This document shows positions 46,892 to 55,474 of a DNA stretch of 64,000 nucleotides, in pieces. The DNA lies in the NCBI GenBank assembly GCA_938003765.1, contig CALKYE010000166.1:1-64000 (forward strand). Direction: 5' to 3'. The notes beneath the pieces were generated by a model. It was not told where the DNA came from. It made no database searches and worked only from the letters and a program-made list of their open reading frames with translations. Every line of letters starts with the position of its first letter. The stretch's first letter is position 1. The translations under genes were made by a program, and so were the position numbers. The stretch is from an uncultured Planctomycetia bacterium. Its GTDB lineage: Bacteria > Planctomycetota > UBA1135 > GCA-002686595.

Positions 46892-47293
46892 TCAGTAGCG
46901 CGGCGCGCAGTCGCGCCAGCGCCCGGGGACCCAGACGCGCACTTCGCGCTGCTCGTAGCGGCCCGGATCGCGCACGACGCACCAGCGCCCCGGGCTGACC
47001 ATCACCTGCACGCGTCGTCCGCAGGAGTCCCAGCGAGTCTCGAAGCGCGCCGGCGACCACACTCGCCGCTCGCAGCCCTCGACCCACACGCGCTCGACGC
47101 GGGTCTCCCAGCGTCCCTCGACCCACACGCGCGCCGGAGCGCACACGGGCGACCGACCGAGTGAGAGCCGGAGGCTCGGACCGTCGGAGCATCCGCCCAC
47201 CGAGAGCGACAGGCGCTGGGCCGCCGCGGTCGAGGCGCAGAATGCGAGCGCCGAGGCGAGCAGCGCGAGACGCAGAGCGAAGATCGGGCGCAT
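46892..47293 (-). CDS. Small secreted Trp/Cys-rich protein with V-W-V-x-G-R-W repeats
   Basis: A 133-residue protein with a signal peptide ending A-S-T-A-A-A-Q. The mature part carries repeated V-W-V-E-G-R-W, V-W-V-E-G-C-E-R and V-W-V-P-G-R-W units and six cysteines, so disulfide-bonded surface binding is plausible. I recognise no named family. A GGAAAGG sequence about 13 nt before the ATG could be a weak Shine-Dalgarno site. Confidence 0.65.
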   Translation of the reverse strand: MRPIFALRLALLASALAFCASTAAAQRLSLSVGGCSDGPSLRLSLGRSPVCAPARVWVEGRWETRVERVWVEGCERRVWSPARFETRWDSCGRRVQVMVSPGRWCVVRDPGRYEQREVRVWVPGRWRDCAPRY

Positions 47294-47530
47294 GAGGATG
47301 GTGGCCTTTCCGATTCGGGTGGGGGCGCCAGCTCGTCGAGCGGCGGACGCGCCGTGCTGCGGCGCTCAGTCGGAATCCTCCAAAGCGAAGCGCGTGCCAC
47401 TGCTTCGAACTCAGCGCGCACGCGCTCGCGTCCGATCGCGGCGCAGCTCGTGTAGCCTGTGCGGCGCAAGGCTGCGTCGCACGCTGTCCACGATCGTGGA
47501 CGAACCCGCGCGCGTCAGTCGCACTCCGCG

Positions 47531-48805
47531 ATGATGAGTCAACTGATCTGCGCTGGACTGTCCCTCGTAGCGCTGCTGCAGGATCCCGCACCGGCCCCCA
47601 GCGGGTTTCGCGCGCTGCGCTTCGACGCCGCGCTGATCCAGGCTCAGGCGCTCTCGATCCCTCTGCTCGTCGACTTCTACGATCCGACCAGCGACGAGTG
47701 GACCGTGATGCAGCGGGTGACCTGGAGCGACCCGATCACGATCCGCTGGCTCGAGGCGCGCGTCGTCGCGGTGCAGTTCGACCTGGGCCGCGAGCCCGAG
47801 CTGGCGAAGAAGCTCGGCGTGAGCTCTGGCGCGACGAGCGTGTTCCTGACGCCCGAGGGGCTGGAGATCGACCGTCTGCGGGGGTTCGTGGACGCCCGCA
47901 CGTTCATGACCGAGGGCCAGAGCATCGTCAACTGCGCCAAGTCGGTCGGCGCGGCCCGACTCGCGCTGGACGCCGACCCGCTCAACCCCGTCGCTCGCGT
48001 CGACCTGGGGCTCGCCTACCTCTCGTGCCGACGCCTGGCGCGCGCGCTCGAAGAGGTGCTGTGGGCGTGGGATCACGGGCACGAGCGCGCCGAGTTCCGC
48101 GAGCCGCGGCTCAGCGAGCTCCCGCTGGTGTTCAAGCGCGTTCTCGCGGCGTACCCCGGCGGACGGCAGGCGGTGATCGAGCGTCGCGATGGGCTCCAGA
48201 AGAGTCTGTTGGCCTTCAAGGAAGGCGACGATTCCGTGCAGCTCGCCAAGGAGGTTGCAGCGCTGAACACCGCCCTGAACGCCGAGAAGAAGCACCTGGA
48301 GTTGTTCGAGGGTCTGCTGGCGCGCCCCAAGGTTGCGCCGGAGGTCGTCGAGGCGCTGTACAGCCGCATGCTCATCGACATGCTCATCCGCGAGAAGCGC
48401 TGGAAGGAGCTCCTCGCCGGCCGGGGCGACGTGTTGCTGTGGCTCGATCGGGAGTACCTGACCCTGCGCGACGTCGCGGCGGCGGTTGAGCGCGGCGAGC
48501 AGGGGCTAGGGATCAGCGCGGACGCCCTTTCGATCCGGCGCAACGGCGTGTTGCACCTCGCGGGCGGTTACGTCGAGGCTTTGTTCGCGACCGGCAAGCC
48601 GCGCGACGCGAGCGACGCCATCGAGATCGTGCTGCTGCACGACCCGCGAGCGCAGGCCCACCACACGCTGCTTCGCGCGTGCCTGGGGGCGCGGCGGGTG
48701 GAGGAGGCGCGGGCCCTGCTCGCGCGAGCCGAACGCGCGGGCTGCTCCTCCGACGAACTCGAGCCGCTGCGCCGCTCGCTCGAAGCGGCCACCAAGGCCA
48801 AGTGA
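47531..48805 (+). CDS. Thioredoxin-fold and TPR-like protein without redox cysteines
   Basis: A 424-residue protein. A short hydrophobic N-terminus (C-A-G-L-S-L-V-A-L-L) could be a signal peptide. Residues of about 20-140 follow a thioredoxin-like pattern: L-L-V-D-F-Y before the active site and T-S-V-F-L-T-P-E-G later. The position of C-x-x-C reads T-S-D-E-W, so both cysteines are absent. The remainder is helical and TPR-like. The ATG at 47531 is followed directly by a second ATG at 47534; either may be used. Confidence 0.68.
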   Translation: MMSQLICAGLSLVALLQDPAPAPSGFRALRFDAALIQAQALSIPLLVDFYDPTSDEWTVMQRVTWSDPITIRWLEARVVAVQFDLGREPELAKKLGVSSGATSVFLTPEGLEIDRLRGFVDARTFMTEGQSIVNCAKSVGAARLALDADPLNPVARVDLGLAYLSCRRLARALEEVLWAWDHGHERAEFREPRLSELPLVFKRVLAAYPGGRQAVIERRDGLQKSLLAFKEGDDSVQLAKEVAALNTALNAEKKHLELFEGLLARPKVAPEVVEALYSRMLIDMLIREKRWKELLAGRGDVLLWLDREYLTLRDVAAAVERGEQGLGISADALSIRRNGVLHLAGGYVEALFATGKPRDASDAIEIVLLHDPRAQAHHTLLRACLGARRVEEARALLARAERAGCSSDELEPLRRSLEAATKAK

Positions 48806-49061
48806 GTTCGGCTGCGCGGTCGGCCGCTCGCGAGAGCGCCGGCTCGACCCGCGCACGGTGAGTTGGCGCTCGCTCTGCGCGGTCGACGAACGTTGGGTTC
48901 GCTACGCGGTCCCGCAGGGCGCTCGACAATTCGACGCCGGTGAGCAACGGCGATTCGTCGGCGTCAGCGCCATGAGCGGGGAGGTCCGGTGAAGCCGGTG
49001 CGCGAAGCGCCGCGGACCCCGGTCGAGCGGCGAGCACGTCGTCGTGCTCGCCCCGCGACGA

Positions 49062-51908
49062 TCACAGCCGCTCGCCGCCCAGCGGGTCGAAGATCGGATC
49101 CATGGACTCGAGCTCCGTGCTCGCCGCGGCCGCCTGTTCCTCTCGGCCCAAACCGCGCAACGCGTCGGCGAGCGCCTTGAGAGCGGTCGCCGAGTTCGGG
49201 TAGCGCTCCCGCAGTCGCGTGTAGACGATCCGCGACGCATTGAACTGCCCGGTCTGCTGCAGCGACTGACCCAGACGGTGCGCCTCGAGCGGCGCGCGTT
49301 CGACGAGCAGCTTCAGCCCCTCCTCGAACTCGCTCGGTCCGAGATCGGCGGCGAACAGGAGCTGGTCCGCGACGAGCTCGGGATCCTCCGGAGCATGGGC
49401 CAGGCCCAGCGCGACCAACGCGCCGCCGACGCGAGCGGCGCCCTGCTTGAGCACGCGGCTCTTGAGCTCCTTGAGCGCGCCGAGCTGTGCGCCGTCGCAG
49501 CGCCAGCGCGCGAACAGCTCCTGATGCCAGCCGGGGTCGATGGCGCCGTAGAGCAGTCGGTTGGTTTCGATCGCCGGGTCGCCCAGGTTGTGGAACAGCC
49601 GCCGCGGGGCCTCGAACTCCAGGCGCATGTTGGCGTCCGTGTTGAGCGGGCCGGGGCCCACGGCCGTGAGGAATCGCGCGACGCCGCGCTCGTCCAGCAT
49701 GAGGTGCGAGAAGAGCAGCGAGCGCACGTCGGTCGTCGCGAAGTAGCGCTCGAGATCGCCGCGCGCATCGGCGGTCGAGTCGATCAGCGCCTGCGCTCGC
49801 TCGAGAGTCGCCAGCTCGGGGCTCACCGGCTGATCGCCGGCGACCAGGAGCAGGTCGTACTCGCTCACTCGGAGCAGCACGCAGTGGGGGAACACCGCCG
49901 TGAGGGTTCGCAGCACCAGCGCGAAGTCGCGCGCCGTGAACGCATAGGCCTGGATCCACTGCGCCAGCAATCCGCGCGGCGCGAGCTTGGAGCGCGCTGT
50001 TCGGTAGAACTCCTCCGTGAAGAGGTTGGCCACTCCGGCGATCCACGGGTTGGAGGGCTGCGAGAGGATGAGGTCCCAGCCGCCGGGGTGGCCCTGCACG
50101 TAGCTGCGGCCGTCGTCGAGCACGATGCTCACGTTGTCGCGCTCGACTGCGCCGTGATTGAACAGCTCGAAGAAGCGCGCGCCTTCGACGATCGAGGGCT
50201 CGATCTCGCAGCACGTGGCGCGCGTGCCCTCGAACACGGCTGCCGCGCCGACCGTGACGCCCGAGCCCATGCCGATGACGACGACGTCGTCCGCGGCGGG
50301 ATGCAGCAGGCGCGGGATGTACGCCATGCCCAGTTGCATGGCCATGTCGTTCGCCGAGCTCGCGTCGATCTTCCCGTGCACGCGCAGGTTGATCAGCCGC
50401 TCGGGAACACGCTGCAGGTACGGCGTCGGGAAGGGCTCGCCTTCGAGCACGAGCACGTTGCAGCTGGGGCCCTCGGAGAAGTACAGCGGCTTGAAGTCAC
50501 GCCGCGTGATCTCGGCGCCCTGCACGCCGTAGAGGTACGCGCCCAGATTCGTTTCGAGCGGATCGTCGCCGCGCCACTGCGACAGCAACGCGATGGCGCA
50601 GGCGACGCTCGTCGCCAGCGCGGGGCCGCGCGCGCCGAACAGCCACAGCGGCGCGAGCGCGTAGGCGCCCAACGCTGCGCGCACGCTCCAGAACGAGCCG
50701 AGGTTCGGAGTCAGCGCGAGGTTCGTGAGCGCAGCGCCCGCGACGGAGCCGATCGTGTTCCAGGCGTAGACGCGGCCGACCGCGCTGCCGGCGCGCTCTG
50801 CGCTCGCGCGAGTCAGTTCCACCAGACCGGGAAACACCATCCCCATGCCGAGCGTCGGAACGAACTGCAGCACGGCGCTCACCGCGCTGCACAACGTGGC
50901 GTTGGCCCACGCGTCGACGCGCACCTCGCGGAGGTAGCCCATCAACTGCGCGAGTTGCGGTCGCAACGCCCACCCGAGCAGCGCGGGGAGCACGACCAGC
51001 GCGCACGCGATGCACAGCGTCGACTCGATCGAGCCGGGCCGCTCCGCGCGCAGTCGGAACAGCAGGCTGCCCAATCCGACGCCCAGGATGAACACCCACA
51101 GACAACTGGAGAACGCGTAGGTCGTGGGGCCGACGAGCAGCGCCAGCTCGCGCGCCCACAGCATTTGGAGCGCGATCGAGGCGCAGCCGGTTCCGACCGC
51201 CGCCCACAGCACGCGTGACACGCTCGGATCAGAGCTGCCCGCGGCGCTCGGGGCCGGCGCCGCGCTCGTGCTCAACTCGCGCAGCGAGCCTCGGGCGAGC
51301 GCGATGGCCGCGATGCCGACCGCGATGTTCAGCGCCGCGGCCAGCGTGTTCGTTCCGACGAGCCCCAAAGCGTCGAGCAGATGGAAGCCGGCCGCGTACG
51401 CGCCCGCGGCGGCGCCGAGCGTGTTGAAGGCGTACAGCCAGGCCGCCGACTTGCCGACGCCGATGCCCGAGCCAGCGAGCTGGCGCGTGAGGATCGGGAG
51501 CGTCGCGCCCATCAACATGCACGGCGGACCGATCAGCGCGAACGTGAGCGCGACGCGCACCAGGCCCAACACCAGCGGGCGATCACCCAGGCTCACCGAC
51601 AACGGCGCGGCGAAGTCCGCCACCCAAGACATCACGGTCGGCAGCACGAGCGCCAGGAGGCCGATCAGGATCTCGAACACTCCGTACCACAGCAGCGGGC
51701 GCCGCGAGCGGTCCGCGAACGCGCCGAAGATGCGCGCGCCCAGGCCGAGCCCGAGCAGGAAGGCGGCGATCACGCTCGCCATGGCGAGCGTCGAGCTGCC
51801 CCACACGTGGCCCAGTCGCTTGAACCAGACCGTCTCGTAGCACAGTCCGGTGAAGCCCGAGAGCGCGAACAGCGCCGAGGCCAGCAGGAGCGTGGTGCGC
51901 TGACTCAT
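49062..51908 (-). CDS. Membrane-fused spermidine-synthase-like protein with C-terminal TPR
   Basis: A 948-residue protein in three parts. Residues to about 450 hold some twelve transmembrane segments in a transporter-like fold (F-A-L-S-G-F-T-G-L-C-Y-E). A Rossmann methyltransferase-like domain related to spermidine synthase follows (V-I-G-M-G-S-G-V-T-V-G, later D-D-G-R-S-Y and S-Q-P-S-N-P-W). The end is TPR-like helices. Such fusions are often annotated as spermine/spermidine synthases, but whether they make polyamines is unproven. The ATG overlaps the stop of the aminotransferase gene (ATGA). Confidence 0.82.
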   Translation of the reverse strand: MSQRTTLLLASALFALSGFTGLCYETVWFKRLGHVWGSSTLAMASVIAAFLLGLGLGARIFGAFADRSRRPLLWYGVFEILIGLLALVLPTVMSWVADFAAPLSVSLGDRPLVLGLVRVALTFALIGPPCMLMGATLPILTRQLAGSGIGVGKSAAWLYAFNTLGAAAGAYAAGFHLLDALGLVGTNTLAAALNIAVGIAAIALARGSLRELSTSAAPAPSAAGSSDPSVSRVLWAAVGTGCASIALQMLWARELALLVGPTTYAFSSCLWVFILGVGLGSLLFRLRAERPGSIESTLCIACALVVLPALLGWALRPQLAQLMGYLREVRVDAWANATLCSAVSAVLQFVPTLGMGMVFPGLVELTRASAERAGSAVGRVYAWNTIGSVAGAALTNLALTPNLGSFWSVRAALGAYALAPLWLFGARGPALATSVACAIALLSQWRGDDPLETNLGAYLYGVQGAEITRRDFKPLYFSEGPSCNVLVLEGEPFPTPYLQRVPERLINLRVHGKIDASSANDMAMQLGMAYIPRLLHPAADDVVVIGMGSGVTVGAAAVFEGTRATCCEIEPSIVEGARFFELFNHGAVERDNVSIVLDDGRSYVQGHPGGWDLILSQPSNPWIAGVANLFTEEFYRTARSKLAPRGLLAQWIQAYAFTARDFALVLRTLTAVFPHCVLLRVSEYDLLLVAGDQPVSPELATLERAQALIDSTADARGDLERYFATTDVRSLLFSHLMLDERGVARFLTAVGPGPLNTDANMRLEFEAPRRLFHNLGDPAIETNRLLYGAIDPGWHQELFARWRCDGAQLGALKELKSRVLKQGAARVGGALVALGLAHAPEDPELVADQLLFAADLGPSEFEEGLKLLVERAPLEAHRLGQSLQQTGQFNASRIVYTRLRERYPNSATALKALADALRGLGREEQAAAASTELESMDPIFDPLGGERL

Positions 51909-53050
51909 TGCCCGCCGCGCGCCGACGCGCTCCCGACGCGCGACCCGAGCAACGCGCCGAGGGCCGCCGCACAGCGCTGGGCATTGCGCTCGTCGGCGCC
52001 GTGCCCCATCAGGCCCACGCGCCAGAGCTTGCCCTTGAGCGCGCCCAGTCCGCCGCCGATCTCGATGCCGTGCTCGAGCAGCAGTCGCTTGCGCACGACC
52101 AGGTCGTCGACGCCGTCGGGGATGCGCAGCGTGGTGAGCTGCGGCAGGCGCAGCTCGTCGCGGACGAACGGGCTCAAGCCGAGTTCGCGCGCGAGGGCGA
52201 GGAACGCGCGACTGGTGCGCTGGTGGCGCTCGAAGCGCTCGCTCAGGCCTTCTTCGACGACCAGACGCGTGGCCTCGTGCAGACCGTAGAGCAGGTTGCT
52301 CGAGATCGTGTGGTGGTAGCCGTGCGGCGCGTCCCAGAACTCGAGCAGCAACTGCAGGTCGAGGTAGAAGCTCTGCACCACCGAGCGGCGCGCGCGGATG
52401 CGCTCGAGCGCGCGCGGCGAGAAGCTCACGGGCGCCAGTCCAGGGGTCGAAGACAGACCCTTCTGAGTGCACGACCAGATCCCGTCGACGCCGTGGCGGT
52501 CGACCTCGATCGGCAGGCAGCCCAGCGAGGTCACTGCGTCGACGCACAAGAGCGCGCCGAGCTCGCGCGCGAGCTCTCCCCACGGCGCCAGATCCTGTCG
52601 CACTCCGGTCGACGTCTCGGCGTGGACCACGGCGAGCACGCGAATGCGCTTGCCCTGCGCAGCCGCGCGCGCCGCCGCCGGATCGCTGGCCTCGCCCCAG
52701 GGCGCGTCGACCCGCGTGACGTCGCCGCCGCAGCGCTCCGCGATCTGCGCGATGCGCGCGCCGAAGTACCCGTGCGTCGCCACCAGGACGCCGTCGCCCG
52801 GCTCGATCAAGTTGCACAGGACGGCCTCCATGCCGGAGGTGCCGGTGCCGGACACGGCCAGCGTCGCCGCGTTCTGCGTCCCCAGGATCACGCGCAGGTT
52901 GGCGCGGATCTGATCCATGGCCCCGAACAACTCGGGATCGAGATGGCCGACGGTGGGGAGGGACAGCGCGCGGAGCACGGAAGGCGCCACGGGCGACGGT
53001 CCCGGCCCCAGGAGCAAGCGGTCGGGCGGTGCGAACGGCTGTTGGGTCAT
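51905..53050 (-). CDS. Serine-pyruvate/alanine-glyoxylate-type aminotransferase
   Basis: A 381-residue fold-type I PLP enzyme of the class V group. The N-terminus has L-L-G-P-G-P-S-P-V and G-T-G-T-S-G-M-E-A. The PLP lysine is Lys197 in T-Q-K-G-L-S-S-T-P-G. The family transfers amino groups between alanine or serine and glyoxylate or related keto acids. The ATG overlaps the stop of the thioredoxin-like selenoprotein gene (ATGA), so the two are cotranslated. Confidence 0.9.
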   Translation of the reverse strand: MTQQPFAPPDRLLLGPGPSPVAPSVLRALSLPTVGHLDPELFGAMDQIRANLRVILGTQNAATLAVSGTGTSGMEAVLCNLIEPGDGVLVATHGYFGARIAQIAERCGGDVTRVDAPWGEASDPAAARAAAQGKRIRVLAVVHAETSTGVRQDLAPWGELARELGALLCVDAVTSLGCLPIEVDRHGVDGIWSCTQKGLSSTPGLAPVSFSPRALERIRARRSVVQSFYLDLQLLLEFWDAPHGYHHTISSNLLYGLHEATRLVVEEGLSERFERHQRTSRAFLALARELGLSPFVRDELRLPQLTTLRIPDGVDDLVVRKRLLLEHGIEIGGGLGALKGKLWRVGLMGHGADERNAQRCAAALGALLGSRVGSASARGGQ

Positions 53051-53466
53051 GGAGCGCTGCTAGGGGTGCTGGTCCCGCCGAGCAACTGCTCGAGGCGGCG
53101 TTTGAAGGTGAGAGGGTTGACGGCGCCCGAGGCGCCCGCGAGGAAGCGGCCTTCGGGACTGGCGAAGATCACGAAGGGCAGCATGTAGGCGTCTTCGATC
53201 TGCCCGGCGAGGAGCTCGACCGGCTCTTCCGGGTCGTCGCAGTCACTGGCGAGGGCGACGAAGCCACGCTGGAGCAGCGGCGCAATTTCCGGATGGGGGA
53301 CGACGCCCTGCACGAGGGCGCGGCACTGGCCTCACTGCTCGCGGCCGAACTCGATGAAGATCAGCTTGTTGTCGCGCTTGGCCTCGGCCAGCGCGGCGCT
53401 CCATTGGGTGTGCCAGTCGAGGGTCGACTTGTCGTCGAAGTGAGGATGTGCGCGGCGATTGGCCAT
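53047..53466 (-). CDS. Thioredoxin-like selenoprotein (UGA = Sec at residue 45, motif U-x-x-C)
   Basis: A 139-residue thioredoxin-fold protein with an in-frame TGA at 53334-53332 on the minus strand. Before it the frame reads L-I-F-I-E-F-G-R-E-Q; after it, G-Q-C-R-A-L-V. The active site is thus Sec45-Gly-Gln-Cys48, a U-x-x-C version of the thioredoxin C-x-x-C. The fold continues with the cis-proline segment A-Y-M-L-P-F-V-I-F-A. A stem-loop fitting a bacterial SECIS follows the UGA. It likely reduces disulfides or peroxides in the cytoplasm, as no signal peptide is visible. AGGAG lies 6 nt before the ATG at 53466. The stop overlaps the aminotransferase start (ATGA). Confidence 0.85.
53303..53321 (-). 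promoter_or_regulatory. Predicted bacterial SECIS stem-loop for the thioredoxin-like selenoprotein
   Basis: On the minus strand, GCGCCCT pairs with AGGGCGT (six Watson-Crick pairs plus one G-U) around the 5-nt loop CGTGC. The loop begins after 17 nt from the UGA and has G as its second base. Both values fall within the published bacterial SECIS model. The loop nearly equals that of the hairpin at 14702-14721. Confidence 0.68.
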
Positions 53467-53688
53467 GTTCGGCTCCTGCGTTCGGGCGGATCGGCGGGGC
53501 CAGATGGTAGCTCCACTCGAGCGGGTTCTCGCGCGCGCTCCCAGGCCTGGGGCGGGTGACGCGAACGCGCCGACGAGGGTCAAGCTGGCGGCGCCGCAGA
53601 CCGACAACTGGCTTCGACCTCCGCGCCAGGCTCGGCCCGACGCCGAACTCCGGGTCACGGACCAGCCCACGCTTCTCTCTCGTTCCCC

Positions 53689-53973
53689 ATGGACCAACAC
53701 GAGCCGTTGAACACGAGCGTCGGCGAGCGTCGCCGCGCCTCGCGCCGGGACAGCGAAGTCCAACTCGAGATCCAGCTCGACGCGGCCACGCTGCGCGGGC
53801 AGGCCGAGAACATCTCGACCGCAGGCGTCTTCTTCTTCTCCACGGACCCGCTGACGGTTCGCGTGCGCATCCGCGACAGCGAGTCGTCGCGCGACTACAC
53901 CGGCAAGCTCGTCCGGGTCGAGCGCATGAGCGCCGACACGACCGGCTACGCGATCGAATTCGATCGTCTGTAG
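53689..53973 (+). CDS. PilZ-domain protein
   Basis: A 94-residue protein. R-R-R-A-S-R-R-D at residues about 14-21 matches the R-x-x-x-R start of PilZ domains, and E-N-I-S-T-A-G-V-F matches the second c-di-GMP-contact motif (D/N-x-S-x-x-G). It is a single-domain PilZ protein and probably binds cyclic di-GMP. It stands alone between the selenoprotein operon and the complex I operon. Confidence 0.78.
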   Translation: MDQHEPLNTSVGERRRASRRDSEVQLEIQLDAATLRGQAENISTAGVFFFSTDPLTVRVRIRDSESSRDYTGKLVRVERMSADTTGYAIEFDRL

Positions 53974-53983
53974 CGCGCAGGCG

Positions 53984-54002
53984 AGGCGGCCGTGCGCCGC
54001 CT
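53984..54002. terminator. Bidirectional stem-loop between the PilZ and nuoN genes
   Basis: AGGCGGC and GCCGCCT form a perfect 7-bp stem with the loop CGTGC, in the 37-nt gap between two convergent stops. No T-tract follows on either strand. It probably ends both transcripts. Confidence 0.5.
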
Positions 54003-54010
54003 GGCCCGGC

Positions 54011-55474
54011 CTACATGTGCTCGAGGAACCAGCGCGGCAGGAGCCCCATCAGGAGCACCAGCGCGACGCAGGCGGTCGAAGCGAGGCGCGCGCTGATGGC
54101 GATGGGCTTGGTGCTCGCGAGCGGCGAGTTCTCGTCCGGCGCCTGCATCCACATCGCGATGATCACGCGCAGGTAGTAGCCCAGCGCGATCACGCTGAGC
54201 AGCACGCCCACGATCGCAGCGGGGATCATCTCGGCGCGCACCGCGACCGAGAACACCAGGTACTTGCCGAGGAATCCGCCGGTGGCGGGGATGCCGCCCA
54301 GCGAGAGCATGAACACGGTCAGCGCCGCGGCGAGGTAGGGGCGACGCTGTCCGAGCCCGCGCAGACCGTCGAGCGTCGTCATGCGCTCACCGTCGGACTC
54401 GAGCAGCGCGAGCACGCCGAAGGCGCCGCCCGCAGTCGCGACGTAGGCCGCCATGTAGAACAGCGCGGCTTGCAGGGCGCCGTGAGGCTGCGGATCGCCA
54501 GCGACCGCGCCCGCGATCGCCAGCAGCACGACGCCGGCGTGCGCGATGCCCGAGTACGCCAGCATGCGCTTGACGTCTTGCTGCATCAGCGCGCCGAGGT
54601 TGCCGACCGCCATGGTCAACAGCGCGATCGCCGCCAAACCCGCGGCGGTTCCGGTCGGGAGCGCGAGCAACGCGTTGAGCAGGAACGCGAAGGCAGCGGC
54701 CTTCGTCCCCGTCGCCATCAGGCCGGTGATGGGCGTGGGGCTGCCCTCGTACACGTCGGGAACCCAGACGTGGAAGGGGAACACGCTGACCTTGAAGAAC
54801 ACGCTGGCGGCGAGCATCGCGACGCCGACGAGCGCCATGGGGCTCTCGAGCACGCGCGCGCGTTGCGCGGGATCTGCGAACACGTCGAGCGAGAGCGTGC
54901 CGCTCGCGGCGTAGACCAGCGCTGCTCCGTACAGGAAGAAGCCCGCGGCGAAGGCGCCGAGCAGGAAGTACTTGAGGCCCGCCTCGACCGACTTCGTGCG
55001 GTTGCGGCGGAAGGCGGCCAGGGCGTACAGCGGGATCGAGAGCAACTCGAGGCCGATGAAGAACACGATCAGGTCGCGGGCGCCCGCCATCATCGACATG
55101 CCGACGGCGGTGGCGATCAGGAGCACGTCGTGCTCGTTCTGATGCGAGGCGTCCTCGACGTAGTAGTTGCGGCTGAACAACCACGTGACCGCGACGCCGG
55201 CGATGAAGATCAGGCCCCACATGGCCGTGGCGCGGTCGGCGACGAACACGCCGTCGAGCACGACGCCGGGGACCTGCTCCGCGAGCAGGATCCGTCCGTG
55301 CAGCGCCGCGGCGACGATCAGCGTGGCGGCGACGAGCACACCGCGCGCGGCCTTGGAGAGCGGCGTCAGGCCGGCGAGCAGAACGAGCAGCGCGCCGATG
55401 CCGAGCGCCATCAGCGGCGCGAGCGCTCCGAGCGCCGCGGAATCGAACAGCGAGTGCAGCACGGAGAGCTTCAT
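54011..55474 (-). CDS. nuoN: NADH-quinone oxidoreductase subunit N
   Basis: A 487-residue polytopic membrane protein, one of the three antiporter-like subunits of complex I. Visible family features are about fourteen transmembrane segments, F-K-V-S-V-F-P-F-H-V-W-V-P-D-V-Y and A-Y-S-G-I-A-H-A-G. It pumps protons in the membrane arm. The ATG at 55474 is preceded by AGGAG and overlaps the nuoM stop (ATGA). It is the last gene of the operon. Confidence 0.95.
   Translation of the reverse strand: MKLSVLHSLFDSAALGALAPLMALGIGALLVLLAGLTPLSKAARGVLVAATLIVAAALHGRILLAEQVPGVVLDGVFVADRATAMWGLIFIAGVAVTWLFSRNYYVEDASHQNEHDVLLIATAVGMSMMAGARDLIVFFIGLELLSIPLYALAAFRRNRTKSVEAGLKYFLLGAFAAGFFLYGAALVYAASGTLSLDVFADPAQRARVLESPMALVGVAMLAASVFFKVSVFPFHVWVPDVYEGSPTPITGLMATGTKAAAFAFLLNALLALPTGTAAGLAAIALLTMAVGNLGALMQQDVKRMLAYSGIAHAGVVLLAIAGAVAGDPQPHGALQAALFYMAAYVATAGGAFGVLALLESDGERMTTLDGLRGLGQRRPYLAAALTVFMLSLGGIPATGGFLGKYLVFSVAVRAEMIPAAIVGVLLSVIALGYYLRVIIAMWMQAPDENSPLASTKPIAISARLASTACVALVLLMGLLPRWFLEHM

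Noticed and set aside
53332..53334. Two separate small genes instead of one thioredoxin-like gene
   Set aside because: The halves are in the same frame, make one fold, and the UGA replaces the active-site Cys.
53984..54002. A third SECIS element, because its loop is also CGTGC
   Set aside because: It lies between convergent stops; the adjacent plus-strand stop is TAG and no Cys-type UGA precedes it.
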